64,000 nt of DNA, taken from Marinibacterium sp050389775. Its GTDB lineage: Bacteria; Pseudomonadota; Alphaproteobacteria; Rhodobacterales; Rhodobacteraceae. This document shows positions 40,089-49,326 of this stretch, one piece after another (positions within the stretch are counted from its first letter, which is position 1; each line of letters begins with the position of its first letter). The notes under the pieces are model-generated. The model saw only the letters and a program-made list of their open reading frames with translations, ran no database searches and had not been told where the DNA came from. Both the position numbers and the translations under genes were made by a program. The DNA is taken from contig NZ_CP177144.1 in NCBI RefSeq assembly GCF_050389775.1, positions 2,790,001-2,854,000 on the forward strand. Reading direction: 5' to 3'.

Positions 40089-41833
40089 CCGCTACCACGA
40101 TCGACCCGATCCTGCTGGAAGTGCTGAAGAACGGCTTTGAGGCGGCGGCCGATGAAATGGCGCTGATCCTGATGCGCACGGCGCATTCCTCGATCGTGCG
40201 CGACGCGATGGATTACTCGACGGCGATCTGCAACGCCGAGGGCGAGACCATCGCCCAGGGCCTGACCACGCCGATGCACCTGGGCAGCTTCTATGATGCC
40301 ATGCGCCACCTGGTGACGACATTCGCGGGCAACATCCATCCCGGCGATGTCTTCATCGGCAACGACCCCTACCTGATCCAGGGCCAGCACCTGCCCGACA
40401 TCTATGTCATCGAACCGATCTTTGCCGAAGGCCGGATCTGTGCCTGGGCCACGACCATTGCCCATCATGCCGATGTCGGCGGGCTGGTCGCCGGGTCGAA
40501 TTCCATCGGTGCCACCGAGATCCACCAGGAAGGCCTGCGCCTGCCGTTCCTCAAGCTGGTCGACCGGGGCACGGAAAACGCCATGCTCTTCGAGATCATC
40601 GCGGCCAACGTGCGGGTGCCCGATCTGGTGATCGGCGATCTCTATGCCCAGCTGGCCGCCGCCCGGGCCGGGCGCAAGAGCTTTGGCGCGCTTCTCGACC
40701 GGTACGGCGCCGACCGTATCGCGGCCTATGCCGCGGCCCTGCAGGACCAGGCCGAGACCCTGTCGCGCAAGGCCATCGAGGCGATCCCCGATGGCACCTA
40801 TGGCTTTACCGACCAGATCGACGGGCTGGGCGAAGACCCCGCGCCGATCACCCTGCAGGTCACCTTGCGTGTCTCCGGGTCCGAGATCACCGCCGACTGG
40901 ACGGGCACCAGCCCGCAGGTCCGGGGCGGGATCAACGCGCCGCTGTCGTTCTGCAAGTCCAATGTCTATGCCGCGCTGCGCTCGATCATGCCGGCCGATG
41001 TGCCCAATTGCCATGGCTATACCCGGCCGATCACCGTGACCGCGCCGGCCGGCAGCCTGGTCAATTGCACCTATCCCGCGCCCTGCGGCGCCCGGGGCAT
41101 CACCGGCTACCGGGTGATCGATTGCATCTTCGGCGCGCTGGCCGCCGCGCTGCCCGACCGCATCCCCGCCGACAATACCGGCGGCTCGTCGCTGCCCAGC
41201 TTCGGCGGCCAGGTCGACGGGCGGATGTTCGTCTTTTCCGAATGCGTGATGGGCGTCTGGGGCGCAACGGCCGCCCATGACGGACAATCGGGGGTGCCGC
41301 ACATGGGGTCGAACCAGTCCAACGTGCCCATCGAGATGATCGAAACCGATTACCCCCTGCGCATCGATGCCTATGGCTTTGTACCCGATACCGGCGGGCC
41401 GGGGGCGTTTCGCGGCGGCGTGGCCATCCGGCGCGACTGGCGCGTGCTGACCGATGACACCTATTTCGGCATCCGCTCGGACAAGGCCCTGTTCCCGCCC
41501 CACGGGCTGTTTGGCGGTGGTGCGGGCAGCCCGGCCCTGACCGAGATCGCCACCGGCGACACCACCCGCCGCCTGCCGTCGTTGCCGACCGAGCCCGAGA
41601 CCCTGGCCGCCGGCACGCGGGTCAGCCACCGCATGGCCGGGGGCGGGGGCCATGGCGACCCGCTCGACCGCGCGCCGCAGAGGGTGGCCGACGACCTGGC
41701 CGACGGGCTGGTCACCGCAGCCCATGCCCGCGCGGCCTATGGCGTCGTCTTTGCCGATGCCGACCGGGCCATCGTCGACCCCGAAGCCACCGCCGCCCTG
41801 CGCGCCAGCCTGCGCGCCGCGCCGGCCCCGTAA
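40085..41833 (+). CDS. hyuB: Hydantoinase/5-oxoprolinase subunit B (HyuB)
   Basis: This 582-residue protein starts at ATG 40085 within the HyuA stop (ATGA). It begins TTIDPILLEVLKNGFEAAAD and has family signatures RTAHSSIVRDAMDYSTAICN, GDVFIGNDPYL, HHADVGG and a C-terminal GGGGHGDPL. It is the partner subunit that carries out the hydrolytic half of the ATP-driven ring opening with HyuA. Substrate specificity (hydantoin, oxoproline, other lactam) is not readable by eye; context favours a nitrogenous ring compound. Confidence 0.93.
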   Translation: MTATTIDPILLEVLKNGFEAAADEMALILMRTAHSSIVRDAMDYSTAICNAEGETIAQGLTTPMHLGSFYDAMRHLVTTFAGNIHPGDVFIGNDPYLIQGQHLPDIYVIEPIFAEGRICAWATTIAHHADVGGLVAGSNSIGATEIHQEGLRLPFLKLVDRGTENAMLFEIIAANVRVPDLVIGDLYAQLAAARAGRKSFGALLDRYGADRIAAYAAALQDQAETLSRKAIEAIPDGTYGFTDQIDGLGEDPAPITLQVTLRVSGSEITADWTGTSPQVRGGINAPLSFCKSNVYAALRSIMPADVPNCHGYTRPITVTAPAGSLVNCTYPAPCGARGITGYRVIDCIFGALAAALPDRIPADNTGGSSLPSFGGQVDGRMFVFSECVMGVWGATAAHDGQSGVPHMGSNQSNVPIEMIETDYPLRIDAYGFVPDTGGPGAFRGGVAIRRDWRVLTDDTYFGIRSDKALFPPHGLFGGGAGSPALTEIATGDTTRRLPSLPTEPETLAAGTRVSHRMAGGGGHGDPLDRAPQRVADDLADGLVTAAHARAAYGVVFADADRAIVDPEATAALRASLRAAPAP

Positions 41834-41869
41834 CGCCAAAGACCGACCGACACCAAGCCGAAAGACCCC

Positions 41870-43051
41870 ATGTCCAGCCGCATCACTTCCACGCTCGATC
41901 CCTTTTCGCCGGACTTCCGCGCCGATCCCTATGCCGCCTATGACCAGCTCCGCGCCCTCGGGCCGGTGGTCTGGCTGGAACAGCACGGCATCTGGTGTGT
42001 CCACCATTACGACACCTGCATGAAGGTCCTGTCGAATTACGAGGTCTATTCCAATGCCGGAGGCGGGGGCATCAAGAACTACTTCCACGAAGAGCCCTGG
42101 CGCCCGCCGTCGATCATCCTCGAGGTCGACCCGCCCGATCACACCCGCACCCGCACGGTGATGAACCGCGTGCTGGGCCCGCGCATCCTGCGCGAGCTGC
42201 GCGAAGGCTTCGAGGCCGTCGCCGGCACCATGGTCGACGAGGCGCGGGCCCTGGGCGATGTCGACGGGGTGGATGCCCTGTCGCGGCGCTTTCCGCTCAA
42301 GGTCTTTCCCGACAGCGTCGGGCTGGCCGAGGACGGGCGCGACAAGCTGCTGGTCTACGGGGCGATGGTCTTTGGCGCCTTCGGGCCCGAGGGCGATTGG
42401 TACCGGTCGTTCATGGCCGAGAATGCCGATGTGCCGGCCTGGATCATGGACCGCTGCCAGCGCGCCAACCTGTCGCCCGACGGGATCGGCGAGATGATCT
42501 ATGCCGCCGCCGACGATGGCCAGGTCACGCCCGAGGAAGCGCTGATGCTGGTGCGCACCTTCCTGTCGGCCGGGGTCGACACGACGGTCGACAGCATCGG
42601 GCTGGCGCTGAAACTGCTGGCCGAACATCCCGAGCAATACGCCCGCCTGCGGGCCGATCCGGGGCTGGCGCGCAATGCCTTCGACGAGGCCACGCGGTTC
42701 GACAGCTCGTCCCAGAGCCTGTTCCGGACGACCCTGTGCGATACGGAACTGGCCGGCCAGGCGATCGGCAAGCACGAAAAGGTCATGGTCTTCATCGGCT
42801 CGGCCGGGCGGGACGGGGCGCATTTCGACGACCCCGACACATTTGACATCACCCGGCGGATCAAGGGCCAGATGGGCTATGGCGTGGGGCCGCACGGCTG
42901 CGTCGGCCAGATGTTCGCCCGGCTCGAAGGCGAGGTGCTGCTGCGCGCCGTGGCCGAACGCGTCGATCGGCTGGAGCTGACCGGCCCGGCCGAGTTCCGC
43001 CTGAACCCCGGGCTGCGCGGGCTGTCCCGGCTGCCCATGGCCCTGCACTGA
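41870..43051 (+). CDS. Cytochrome P450 monooxygenase
   Basis: This 393-residue soluble bacterial P450 has the I-helix motif FLSAGVDTT (oxygen activation), the K-helix ExxR as EATR, and the haem loop GYGVGPHGCVGQ with the haem-ligating Cys344. It should hydroxylate or N/O-dealkylate a small molecule, using electrons from ferredoxin and ferredoxin reductase, neither of which is encoded nearby. It lies 36 bp after HyuB and 11 bp before a dehydrogenase gene, pointing to oxidative processing in the same pathway. Confidence 0.92.
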   Translation: MSSRITSTLDPFSPDFRADPYAAYDQLRALGPVVWLEQHGIWCVHHYDTCMKVLSNYEVYSNAGGGGIKNYFHEEPWRPPSIILEVDPPDHTRTRTVMNRVLGPRILRELREGFEAVAGTMVDEARALGDVDGVDALSRRFPLKVFPDSVGLAEDGRDKLLVYGAMVFGAFGPEGDWYRSFMAENADVPAWIMDRCQRANLSPDGIGEMIYAAADDGQVTPEEALMLVRTFLSAGVDTTVDSIGLALKLLAEHPEQYARLRADPGLARNAFDEATRFDSSSQSLFRTTLCDTELAGQAIGKHEKVMVFIGSAGRDGAHFDDPDTFDITRRIKGQMGYGVGPHGCVGQMFARLEGEVLLRAVAERVDRLELTGPAEFRLNPGLRGLSRLPMALH

Positions 43052-43062
43052 AGGACAAACCC

Positions 43063-43812
43063 ATGACACGCACATTGATCGCCGGCGGGGCGACCGGCAT
43101 CGGCGCGGCCGTGGCGCGCCTGTTCCTGGCCGAAGGCGGCCAGGTCATGGTCGCCGATGTCAACGAGGCCGGGCTCGACCACCTGGCCCGCCAGGCCGAT
43201 GACCTGCCGGGCAATCTGACCACCTGTCACGTCGACCTGGCCCGGCCCGACGCTCCGGCCACGGTGGCCGAGCGGGCCGATGCGGCGATGGGCGGGGTCG
43301 ATTGCCTCTTTGTCAACGCCGGGCTGATGCTGGCCGCCCGGCTCGAAGACTGGACCCCCGAGATGTGGGACCGGTCGGATGCCATCAACCTGCGCCTGCC
43401 GATGTTCCTGACCCAGGCCTGCCTGCCGGCGCTGCGGGCGTCGGAGAATGCCAGCGTGATCTATACCTCGTCGACCGGCGCCCTGCGCGGCCATGCCGGC
43501 ATGCCGGCCTACCACGCGACGAAATCGGGCATCCTGGGCCTGGTCCGGGCGCTCGCCGACGAGCTGGGCCCAGAGGGCATCCGGGTCAATGCCCTGTTGC
43601 CGGGCTGGATCGACACGCCGTTCAACAACGGGTTCTGGGATCACCAGCAGGACCCCGACGACACCCGCGCCCGGATCGAGGCGGGCATTCCCATGCGCCG
43701 CCACGGCTCTGCCGACGAGGTGGCCGGAACCGTGCGCTACCTGGCCTCGGAAGCGGCGCGATACGTCACCGGCACCCGGCTGGTCGTCGATGGCGGCTAC
43801 ACGGCGGTCTGA
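43063..43812 (+). CDS. Short-chain dehydrogenase/reductase
   Basis: This 249-residue classical SDR has the cofactor loop GGATGIG near residues 8-14, Asn85 of NAG, and catalytic Ser137, Tyr150 and Lys154 (YHATK). Asp32 after the second strand (VADVN) favours NAD over NADP. GAAGGA precedes the ATG. It follows the P450, so it probably oxidises the hydroxylated product. Last gene of the plus-strand operon starting at 36871. Confidence 0.9.
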   Translation: MTRTLIAGGATGIGAAVARLFLAEGGQVMVADVNEAGLDHLARQADDLPGNLTTCHVDLARPDAPATVAERADAAMGGVDCLFVNAGLMLAARLEDWTPEMWDRSDAINLRLPMFLTQACLPALRASENASVIYTSSTGALRGHAGMPAYHATKSGILGLVRALADELGPEGIRVNALLPGWIDTPFNNGFWDHQQDPDDTRARIEAGIPMRRHGSADEVAGTVRYLASEAARYVTGTRLVVDGGYTAV

Positions 43813-43815
43813 GGC

Positions 43816-44619
43816 TCAGTCGTAGCATTCCGGCGCCAGCCGGATGCGCCGGGCCTGGTCGGGATCGTGGGTCATCAGCTTCAGCGCCCCGGTCTCGGCC
43901 TCAAGCGCGTTGATCCGCCGGATCGAGGCCAGCGCCGCGTCATCGTCGACCGAGGCGCCCGGCAGGATGCCGGCGTCGAAATTCTCGGCCAGGTCACCGA
44001 CATCGGCCGTCAGGATCACCGGCCCGGTCACCGGCAGATCGACCCGCAACGACATGTGCCCCGGCGTGTGGCCGGGGGTGAACAGGGCGGTGATGCCGGG
44101 CATGATCTCGGCGTCGCCGTCGAGGATGTCCCAGCGCAGGCCATCGAGGCGGATATCCGATGCAAAGACGGCCATCGGCAGGGGGTCCTGCGCGATACAG
44201 GCCTGTTCAGCCTTCTGGATCAGCACCCGGGCATGGGTCAGCCGCTTGAGATGGCCGGTATGGTCGGCATGCAGATGCGACAGGATCACCGTCGAGATGT
44301 CGTCAAAGCCCAGGCCCAGCCCGGCCAGCTGGGCGCCCAGCTCGTGATGCGGTTTGACCACCGGGGCCGGGTCCCAGCCGATGGCCGTGTAATGGCTGGC
44401 CCGACGGGCCGGGTCGCGCAGGTTGGCCTCGTCGAGCCCGGTGTCGAACAGTACCCAGCCCCGGTCGGTGTCCAGCAGGTAGGCCGTGATCGGCACGGCG
44501 ATGACCAGCCGGTCATCCGCCCCGCGCAGCGAGACCGACAGGGGGATGATCTCGTAGCCGCAGAGCAGCACGAACAGACGGCGGACACAGGTGGCGGTGG
44601 AAACAGGAGAGGCGTGCAT
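43816..44619 (-). CDS. Metallo-beta-lactamase-fold hydrolase (AHL lactonase-like)
   Basis: This 267-residue protein starts at the second of two close ATGs (44619), which has AGGA at better spacing. The zinc motif SHLHADHTGH (HxHxDH), a further His in FTPGHTPGHMSL, and an Asp in ILTADVGD complete the dinuclear site. The fold and the HTPGH pattern resemble N-acyl-homoserine lactonases, so it may open a lactone ring, either a quorum signal or, more plausibly here, a pathway intermediate. It is convergent with the SDR gene (3 bp between stops) and follows an M20 hydrolase on the same strand. Confidence 0.82.
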   Translation of the reverse strand: MHASPVSTATCVRRLFVLLCGYEIIPLSVSLRGADDRLVIAVPITAYLLDTDRGWVLFDTGLDEANLRDPARRASHYTAIGWDPAPVVKPHHELGAQLAGLGLGFDDISTVILSHLHADHTGHLKRLTHARVLIQKAEQACIAQDPLPMAVFASDIRLDGLRWDILDGDAEIMPGITALFTPGHTPGHMSLRVDLPVTGPVILTADVGDLAENFDAGILPGASVDDDAALASIRRINALEAETGALKLMTHDPDQARRIRLAPECYD

Positions 44620-44664
44620 GGTCATGTCCTGGGGATTGGGGCGTCAGGGGATGGGCCGCGCGGA

Positions 44665-46122
44665 TCAGGCCGGCGTCGTCAGGTCAAAGGGCGGCGGGCC
44701 GTCGGCCACCATCGGGCGATAGCGGTAGTCCGGGCCCCGGGCGGCCTCCAGCTCGGCCCGGGCCTGGGCGATCAGCTCGGGCGCATGCAGAAAGGCCGCG
44801 CCGGTGGCCATCAGCGCCCGGGCGGCCAGCTGCATGCCCTTGTCGGCGATCGGATGGGCGCCCGCGGCCACGGCCTGCCAGGTATGGGGCCGGGTGCCGG
44901 GCACCCAGGTCGCCGTGCCAAGCGCGCCGCAGGGCACCAGCCAGGACACGTCGCCCACATCCGACGAAAACGCACCCTGGCTGCCAAAGACATAAGGCCC
45001 CAGTTCAAACGCCTGGTCCAGCGCCGGCGGGCGGTCCATCGAGGCCTGGATGCGGGCGGCAAAGGCATGATCGGCATCATCCCAGCGGATCGGCGGCAGC
45101 GCGGCCATGTTGGCCAGCATCACCCGGCCGACCACGTCGTTGGGCAGGATCGAATGCACCGCGCCCAGGCGGCGGATCTCGGCCCGCGTTCCGGTGCCCA
45201 TGGCCGCGCCCCGGGCGGCCTGTTCCAGCCGTTCAAAGACTTCCTGGGCGACGGCCGGATCGGGATGGCGCACGCCGATGCGGCTTTCGGCCAGGTCGGG
45301 GATGACATTGGGCGCCACGCCGCCCCGGGCCACGATGTAATGGATATGGGTGCCCTGGGGCACGGTCTCGCGCATCAGGCTGGCCATGTGGTGAAAGGCC
45401 TCGACCCCGTGCAGCGCCGACCGCCCGGCCTCGGGCGCCTGGGCGGCATGGGCGGTGCGGCCGTGAAACAGGATCCGCCCGCCGATGCTGGCCAGCGACC
45501 GGCTCTGCCAGACCCGGTTGACGTCGTCGGGATGCCAGTGCAGCGCGATGGCCAGGTCGTCGAACAGCCCGGCCCGCGCCATGTAGACCTTGCCCGCCCC
45601 GCCTTCCTCGGCCGGCGTGCCATAGACCCGCACTTCGCCGGGGGTGCCCGTGGCCTCGAGCCAGCGCGCCAGCCCGACCGCCGCCCCGATCGCGGCGGCG
45701 CCAAAGAGATGATGACCGCAGGCATGGCCGACATCCTGGCCGGGCAGCGGATCGGGATAGGGCGCGGCCGATTGCGAAAAGCCGGGCAGGGCATCCATTT
45801 CGGCCAGCAGCCCCACCGCCGGCACGTCCGGCCCGTCGCCCTGCCGCCAGCTGGCCACGAAGGCCGTGGGCAGGCCGGCCACGCCCCGGGTCACGTCAAA
45901 GCCCTGGGCGGTCAGGACCTCGGCCATGTCGGCCGCCGTGCGGTGTTCCTGGTAGCCCAGTTCGGGATGCGCCCAGATCCGCCGGGCCAGGGCGCACATC
46001 TGCGCGTCAAAGGGCGCGGCCCCGGCCAAAAGCCGGTCAAGTTCGGCCCGGGGCAGGGCGCCCAAGGCCGGGCCATTGCCTGCGGATTGGGCAGTTTCGC
46101 CGATCTGATCCTTGGTTGTCAT
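44665..46122 (-). CDS. M20 family amidohydrolase (AbgB-like)
   Basis: This 485-residue enzyme starts at ATG 46122 (46140 is an in-frame alternative; neither has a strong ribosome-binding site). Family signatures are HACGHH near residue 130, TPAEEGGAGK near 165 and HGRTAHAAQAPEAGRSAL in the lid domain, as in aminobenzoyl-glutamate hydrolase subunit B and N-acyl/amidino amino acid hydrolases. It should hydrolyse an amide or carbamoyl bond in the cytoplasm; no signal peptide. In line with the lactonase-like gene downstream and divergent from the FdrA operon. Confidence 0.87.
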   Translation of the reverse strand: MTTKDQIGETAQSAGNGPALGALPRAELDRLLAGAAPFDAQMCALARRIWAHPELGYQEHRTAADMAEVLTAQGFDVTRGVAGLPTAFVASWRQGDGPDVPAVGLLAEMDALPGFSQSAAPYPDPLPGQDVGHACGHHLFGAAAIGAAVGLARWLEATGTPGEVRVYGTPAEEGGAGKVYMARAGLFDDLAIALHWHPDDVNRVWQSRSLASIGGRILFHGRTAHAAQAPEAGRSALHGVEAFHHMASLMRETVPQGTHIHYIVARGGVAPNVIPDLAESRIGVRHPDPAVAQEVFERLEQAARGAAMGTGTRAEIRRLGAVHSILPNDVVGRVMLANMAALPPIRWDDADHAFAARIQASMDRPPALDQAFELGPYVFGSQGAFSSDVGDVSWLVPCGALGTATWVPGTRPHTWQAVAAGAHPIADKGMQLAARALMATGAAFLHAPELIAQARAELEAARGPDYRYRPMVADGPPPFDLTTPA

Positions 46123-46212
46123 GCTCGCAAACCCCTGCATTCACGTCATAATCCTGGCTAACGCCTTTCCGGCGCCCGGAAAACGGCCAAAAAGCCCCTT
46201 GCGCCGGAATAC

Positions 46213-46251
46213 CAGATGTTTCTAATGCGCACATCTGTTTTCTTTGCGAAC
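46213..46251. promoter_or_regulatory. Inverted repeat and TGCGAAC core between amidohydrolase and FdrA operon
   Basis: CAGATGT (46213-46219) and ACATCTG (46231-46237) are perfect 7-bp arms with an 11-bp spacer. TTGCGAAC (46244-46251) matches the core of the island boxes at 60893 and 55104. The divergent gap 46123-46269 holds no other gene. Confidence 0.5.
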
Positions 46252-46269
46252 TACCTGGGGAGACCACCC

Positions 46270-47784
46270 TTGCAGCTCAAGATCGGCGTCCATTACGAGC
46301 CCTCCAATGTCGACCCGCATCTTGGCGCGGCCGAGCTGGCCCTGCAGATGACCCAGGGCTGCCTGGACACGCTGGTCAACAAGACCGTCGAGGGGGCTGT
46401 GCTGCCCGGGCTGGCGCTGGACTGGACGGTGTCCGAGGATCAATGCCGCTATGCCTTTACCCTGCGCGACGACGTGGTCTTTCACGACGGTACGCCGTTC
46501 GACGGGGCGGCGGTCAAGGCATCGCTGGACCGGGCGCGCGATCCGGCCAATGCCTCGCAGCTGGCCGGCAGTCTTCTGGGCAGTTACCGCGAAACCCGCG
46601 TCCTGGCCCCCCACCGGATCGAGATCGTGCTCGACCGGCCCTATGCGCTGTTTCTCGATGCGCTCAGCCAGGGATGGCTGGCCCCGATGTCGCCCCGGGC
46701 GATGCAGGAAGCGGGGCCCGGGTTCATGCTGCCCGTGGGCACCGGGCCGTTCATCTTCGATCGCTGGGACAAGGGCGACCGGCTGGTGATCCGGCGCAAC
46801 CCGGCCTACGCCTGGGCGCCCGGCCTGGTCGAAACGGACGGGCCGGCCCATCTCGACGAGATCCACTTCCTGTTCCTGTCCGACGAGGCCGCGCGCACGG
46901 CCGCGCTGAAGGCCGGCACGGTCGATGCGATCTTTGCCACCGCGCCGGCCGATTGCGCCGGGCTGCGCGCCGATGGCCGGTTCCAGGTCATCACCCAGCC
47001 GGTGCGCGGGGTGCCGGTGTCGCTGATGATGAACATCAAGCGCGGGGCGACACGGGACCTGGCCGTGCGCCAGGCCCTGTCGCAAGGGCTGGATGTCGAC
47101 GCGCTGGTGGCGCAGGTCTTTCACGGCGAGTTCGAGCGCGCCTTCAGCCCGGTGTCGCAATTCACCCTGGGCTGTGCCGAGGACCTGCGCGGGCTCTATC
47201 CGCATGACCCGGCCCGCGCGGCGGCGCTGCTGGATGCGGCGGGCTGGCTGGCCGGTGACGACGGGCTGCGGCGCCGGGATGGCGAGGTGCTGACGCTGGA
47301 TTTCCTGGCCCTGCCGGTCAATTCCTACCCCGAGTTCGGCGCCATCGTGACCGAACAGCTTGGCCGTCTGGGCGTGCGGGTCAATGTCGTGCTGCTCAGC
47401 CCGCCGGACTGGATCCGGGCCGGCATGCAGGGCGAGCACGGGCTGATCCCGCAGGGCAAGTTCGCCAGCTCGTCGCAGCTGCTGGGCTTTGTTTACCATT
47501 CCCGCCATTCCGGCCCGGGCAGCTATGGCTGGAGCAAGCGCGGGCCCGAAGATCATGCCCGGATCGACGCGCTGATCGATGCCGCCGAGACCTGCCTCGA
47601 CCCGGCCGATTACGTGCCGCTCTTCGAAGAGGTCCAGCGCGAGGTCATGCAGGCCGCGCTGGCCATTCCGCTGCATTGCAACACCAACCTGATCGCCGCG
47701 CGCAAGGGCCTGGCCGGCCTGCGTTTCGATGCCATCGGGGCCTATCCGCTGTTTCACGACACCACCCTGGCCGAGGAGGCCTGA
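46270..47784 (+). CDS. ABC transporter solute-binding protein, family 5, apparently without signal peptide
   Basis: Family 5 (peptide/opine type) binding protein, 504 residues when begun at TTG 46270, which has GGGGAGA 6 bp upstream; an ATG at 46216 would add 18 mostly polar residues. Neither start gives a signal peptide or lipobox, since the mature-type sequence KIGVHYEPSNVDPHLGAAEL begins at once. The body is complete (DGTPFDGAAVKASLDRARD, LPVGTGPFIFDRWDKGDRL, and a full C-lobe). Usually these proteins are periplasmic; this one may be cytosolic and bind a ligand for the FdrA/DUF1116 proteins encoded next, or the leader may be lost. A second, exported paralogue lies at 59263. Confidence 0.8.
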   Translation: MQLKIGVHYEPSNVDPHLGAAELALQMTQGCLDTLVNKTVEGAVLPGLALDWTVSEDQCRYAFTLRDDVVFHDGTPFDGAAVKASLDRARDPANASQLAGSLLGSYRETRVLAPHRIEIVLDRPYALFLDALSQGWLAPMSPRAMQEAGPGFMLPVGTGPFIFDRWDKGDRLVIRRNPAYAWAPGLVETDGPAHLDEIHFLFLSDEAARTAALKAGTVDAIFATAPADCAGLRADGRFQVITQPVRGVPVSLMMNIKRGATRDLAVRQALSQGLDVDALVAQVFHGEFERAFSPVSQFTLGCAEDLRGLYPHDPARAAALLDAAGWLAGDDGLRRRDGEVLTLDFLALPVNSYPEFGAIVTEQLGRLGVRVNVVLLSPPDWIRAGMQGEHGLIPQGKFASSSQLLGFVYHSRHSGPGSYGWSKRGPEDHARIDALIDAAETCLDPADYVPLFEEVQREVMQAALAIPLHCNTNLIAARKGLAGLRFDAIGAYPLFHDTTLAEEA

Positions 47785-47787
47785 GCC

Positions 47788-49326
47788 ATGGCGACACGGG
47801 TCATCATCCGTCCCCGCGAATACCACGATTCCGTCCGCCTGATGCGGGTGTCCCAGGCCGTCCGGCTGGAACCGGGCGTGACCGAGGCCATGGTCATGAT
47901 GGCCACGCCCAACAACCGCAAGATCCTGGCCGGCTCGGGCCTGCTGACCCCCGAGGCCGAGGCCGCCCGGCCCGATGACCTGGTCGTGGCGCTGGTGGCC
48001 GAGGACGAGGCGGCGGCCGATGCGGCCCTGCGCGCGGCCGAGGCCGCCTTGACCGAACAGGCCGGCTCCGGCGCCGCCCAGGTGCGCCCGCGCACGCTGG
48101 ATGCCGCCCGGGCCGCGGCGCCCGAGGCGCGGATCGCGGCGATCTCGGTGCCCGGGGCCCATGCCTTTGGCCAGGCCAGGCGGGCGCTGGAACTGGGGCT
48201 GCACGTCTTTCTCTTCAGCGACAACGTGCCCGTCGAGGACGAGCTGCGCCTCAAGGAGATCGCCGGCGAGAAGGGCCTCCTGGTCATGGGCCCCGATTGC
48301 GGCACGGCGATCATCGGCGGCGCGGCCCTGGGATTTGCCAACCGCGTGGCGCGCGGCCCGGTGGGCATTGCCGGGGCCTCGGGCACGGGCATGCAGGAGA
48401 TTTCGTCGCTGCTCGACACCATGGGCAGCGGCATCAGCCAGGCCATCGGCACCGGCGGGCGCGACCTGTCGGCGGCGATCGGCGGGCGGACGATGATGCA
48501 GGCGCTCGACCTGCTGGCCGGCGACCCGGCGACCGAGGTTGTCGTGGTGACTTCCAAGCCGCCGGCGCCCGAGGTGGCCGAAGCGGTGCTCGACCGGTGC
48601 CGGGCGATGGGCAAGCCGGTGGTGGTGAATTTCGTCGGCGCGCCGGCCCGGGCGGCCGATGGCAACCTGCGCTTTGCCTCTACCTTGGCCGAGGCCGCGC
48701 GCCTGGCCGCGCAGCTGGCCGGCCGGCCCGGAGATCTGCCCGCGGCCGAAGGCGCCGAGGCCTGGATCGCGGCGGCCGCCCCGGCGGCGGGACAACGCTA
48801 TCTGCGCGGGCTTTATGCCGGGGGCACGCTGGCCTACGAGGCGCTGGCCCTGCTGGGCGACCGGCTCGGCCCGATCCGGTCCAACCTGCGCAGCGGGGCG
48901 CTTGGCCTCGACGATCCGTTCCGCAGCCAGGGCCACACGGTTGTCGACCTGGGCGAAGATGCCTTCACCCAGGGCCGGGCGCATCCGATGATCGATCCCG
49001 ACACGCGCAACCGGCGCATCCTGGCCGAGGCCGCCGATCCCGAAACCGCGCTGCTCCTGATGGACCTGGTCATCGGCTACGGCGCCCATGACCACCCCGG
49101 CGCGACCCTGGCCGCCACCCTGGCCGAGGCCCGCGCCCTGGCCGCCGCCGGCGGGCGCGACCTGCCGGTCGTGGTCACGCTCTGCGGCACGCGCGGCGAC
49201 CCGCAAGGGCTCGACGAGCAGATCGCCGCCCTGACCGGGGCCGGGGCCCTGGTCGCCCGCAACAATGCCGAAGCCGTGGCCCTGGCCGCCCGCATGATGG
49301 AGGCACACCATGCCGCAACCGCCTGA
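47788..49326 (+). CDS. fdrA: FdrA-like protein (acyl-CoA synthetase-related)
   Basis: This 512-residue protein is of the FdrA family, related to succinyl-CoA synthetase alpha chains. Seen: an N-terminal domain (TRVIIRPREYHDSVRLMRVS), a CoA-binding-like core with SVPGAHAFGQARRAL, LLVMGPDCGTAIIGG, and GIAGASGTGMQEISSLLD, and RSNLRSGALGLDD. E. coli FdrA (555 residues) works with YlbE (DUF1116) and YlbF (DUF2877) and the set has been linked to oxamate carbamoyl transfer in allantoin breakdown. Here the protein ends about 43 residues early and the missing C-terminal piece is encoded by the next, overlapping gene. GGAGG precedes its ATG. Confidence 0.9.
   Translation: MATRVIIRPREYHDSVRLMRVSQAVRLEPGVTEAMVMMATPNNRKILAGSGLLTPEAEAARPDDLVVALVAEDEAAADAALRAAEAALTEQAGSGAAQVRPRTLDAARAAAPEARIAAISVPGAHAFGQARRALELGLHVFLFSDNVPVEDELRLKEIAGEKGLLVMGPDCGTAIIGGAALGFANRVARGPVGIAGASGTGMQEISSLLDTMGSGISQAIGTGGRDLSAAIGGRTMMQALDLLAGDPATEVVVVTSKPPAPEVAEAVLDRCRAMGKPVVVNFVGAPARAADGNLRFASTLAEAARLAAQLAGRPGDLPAAEGAEAWIAAAAPAAGQRYLRGLYAGGTLAYEALALLGDRLGPIRSNLRSGALGLDDPFRSQGHTVVDLGEDAFTQGRAHPMIDPDTRNRRILAEAADPETALLLMDLVIGYGAHDHPGATLAATLAEARALAAAGGRDLPVVVTLCGTRGDPQGLDEQIAALTGAGALVARNNAEAVALAARMMEAHHAATA

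Noticed and set aside
40070..43075. 1,001-codon open frame on the minus strand opposite HyuB and P450
   Set aside because: Shadow frame; no motif and overlaps two well-supported genes.
43816..44619. Quorum-quenching AHL lactonase as sole role of the zinc hydrolase
   Set aside because: The zinc motif and fold support a lactonase-type hydrolase, but no quorum genes are present and the pathway context allows other lactones, so the specific role was not claimed.
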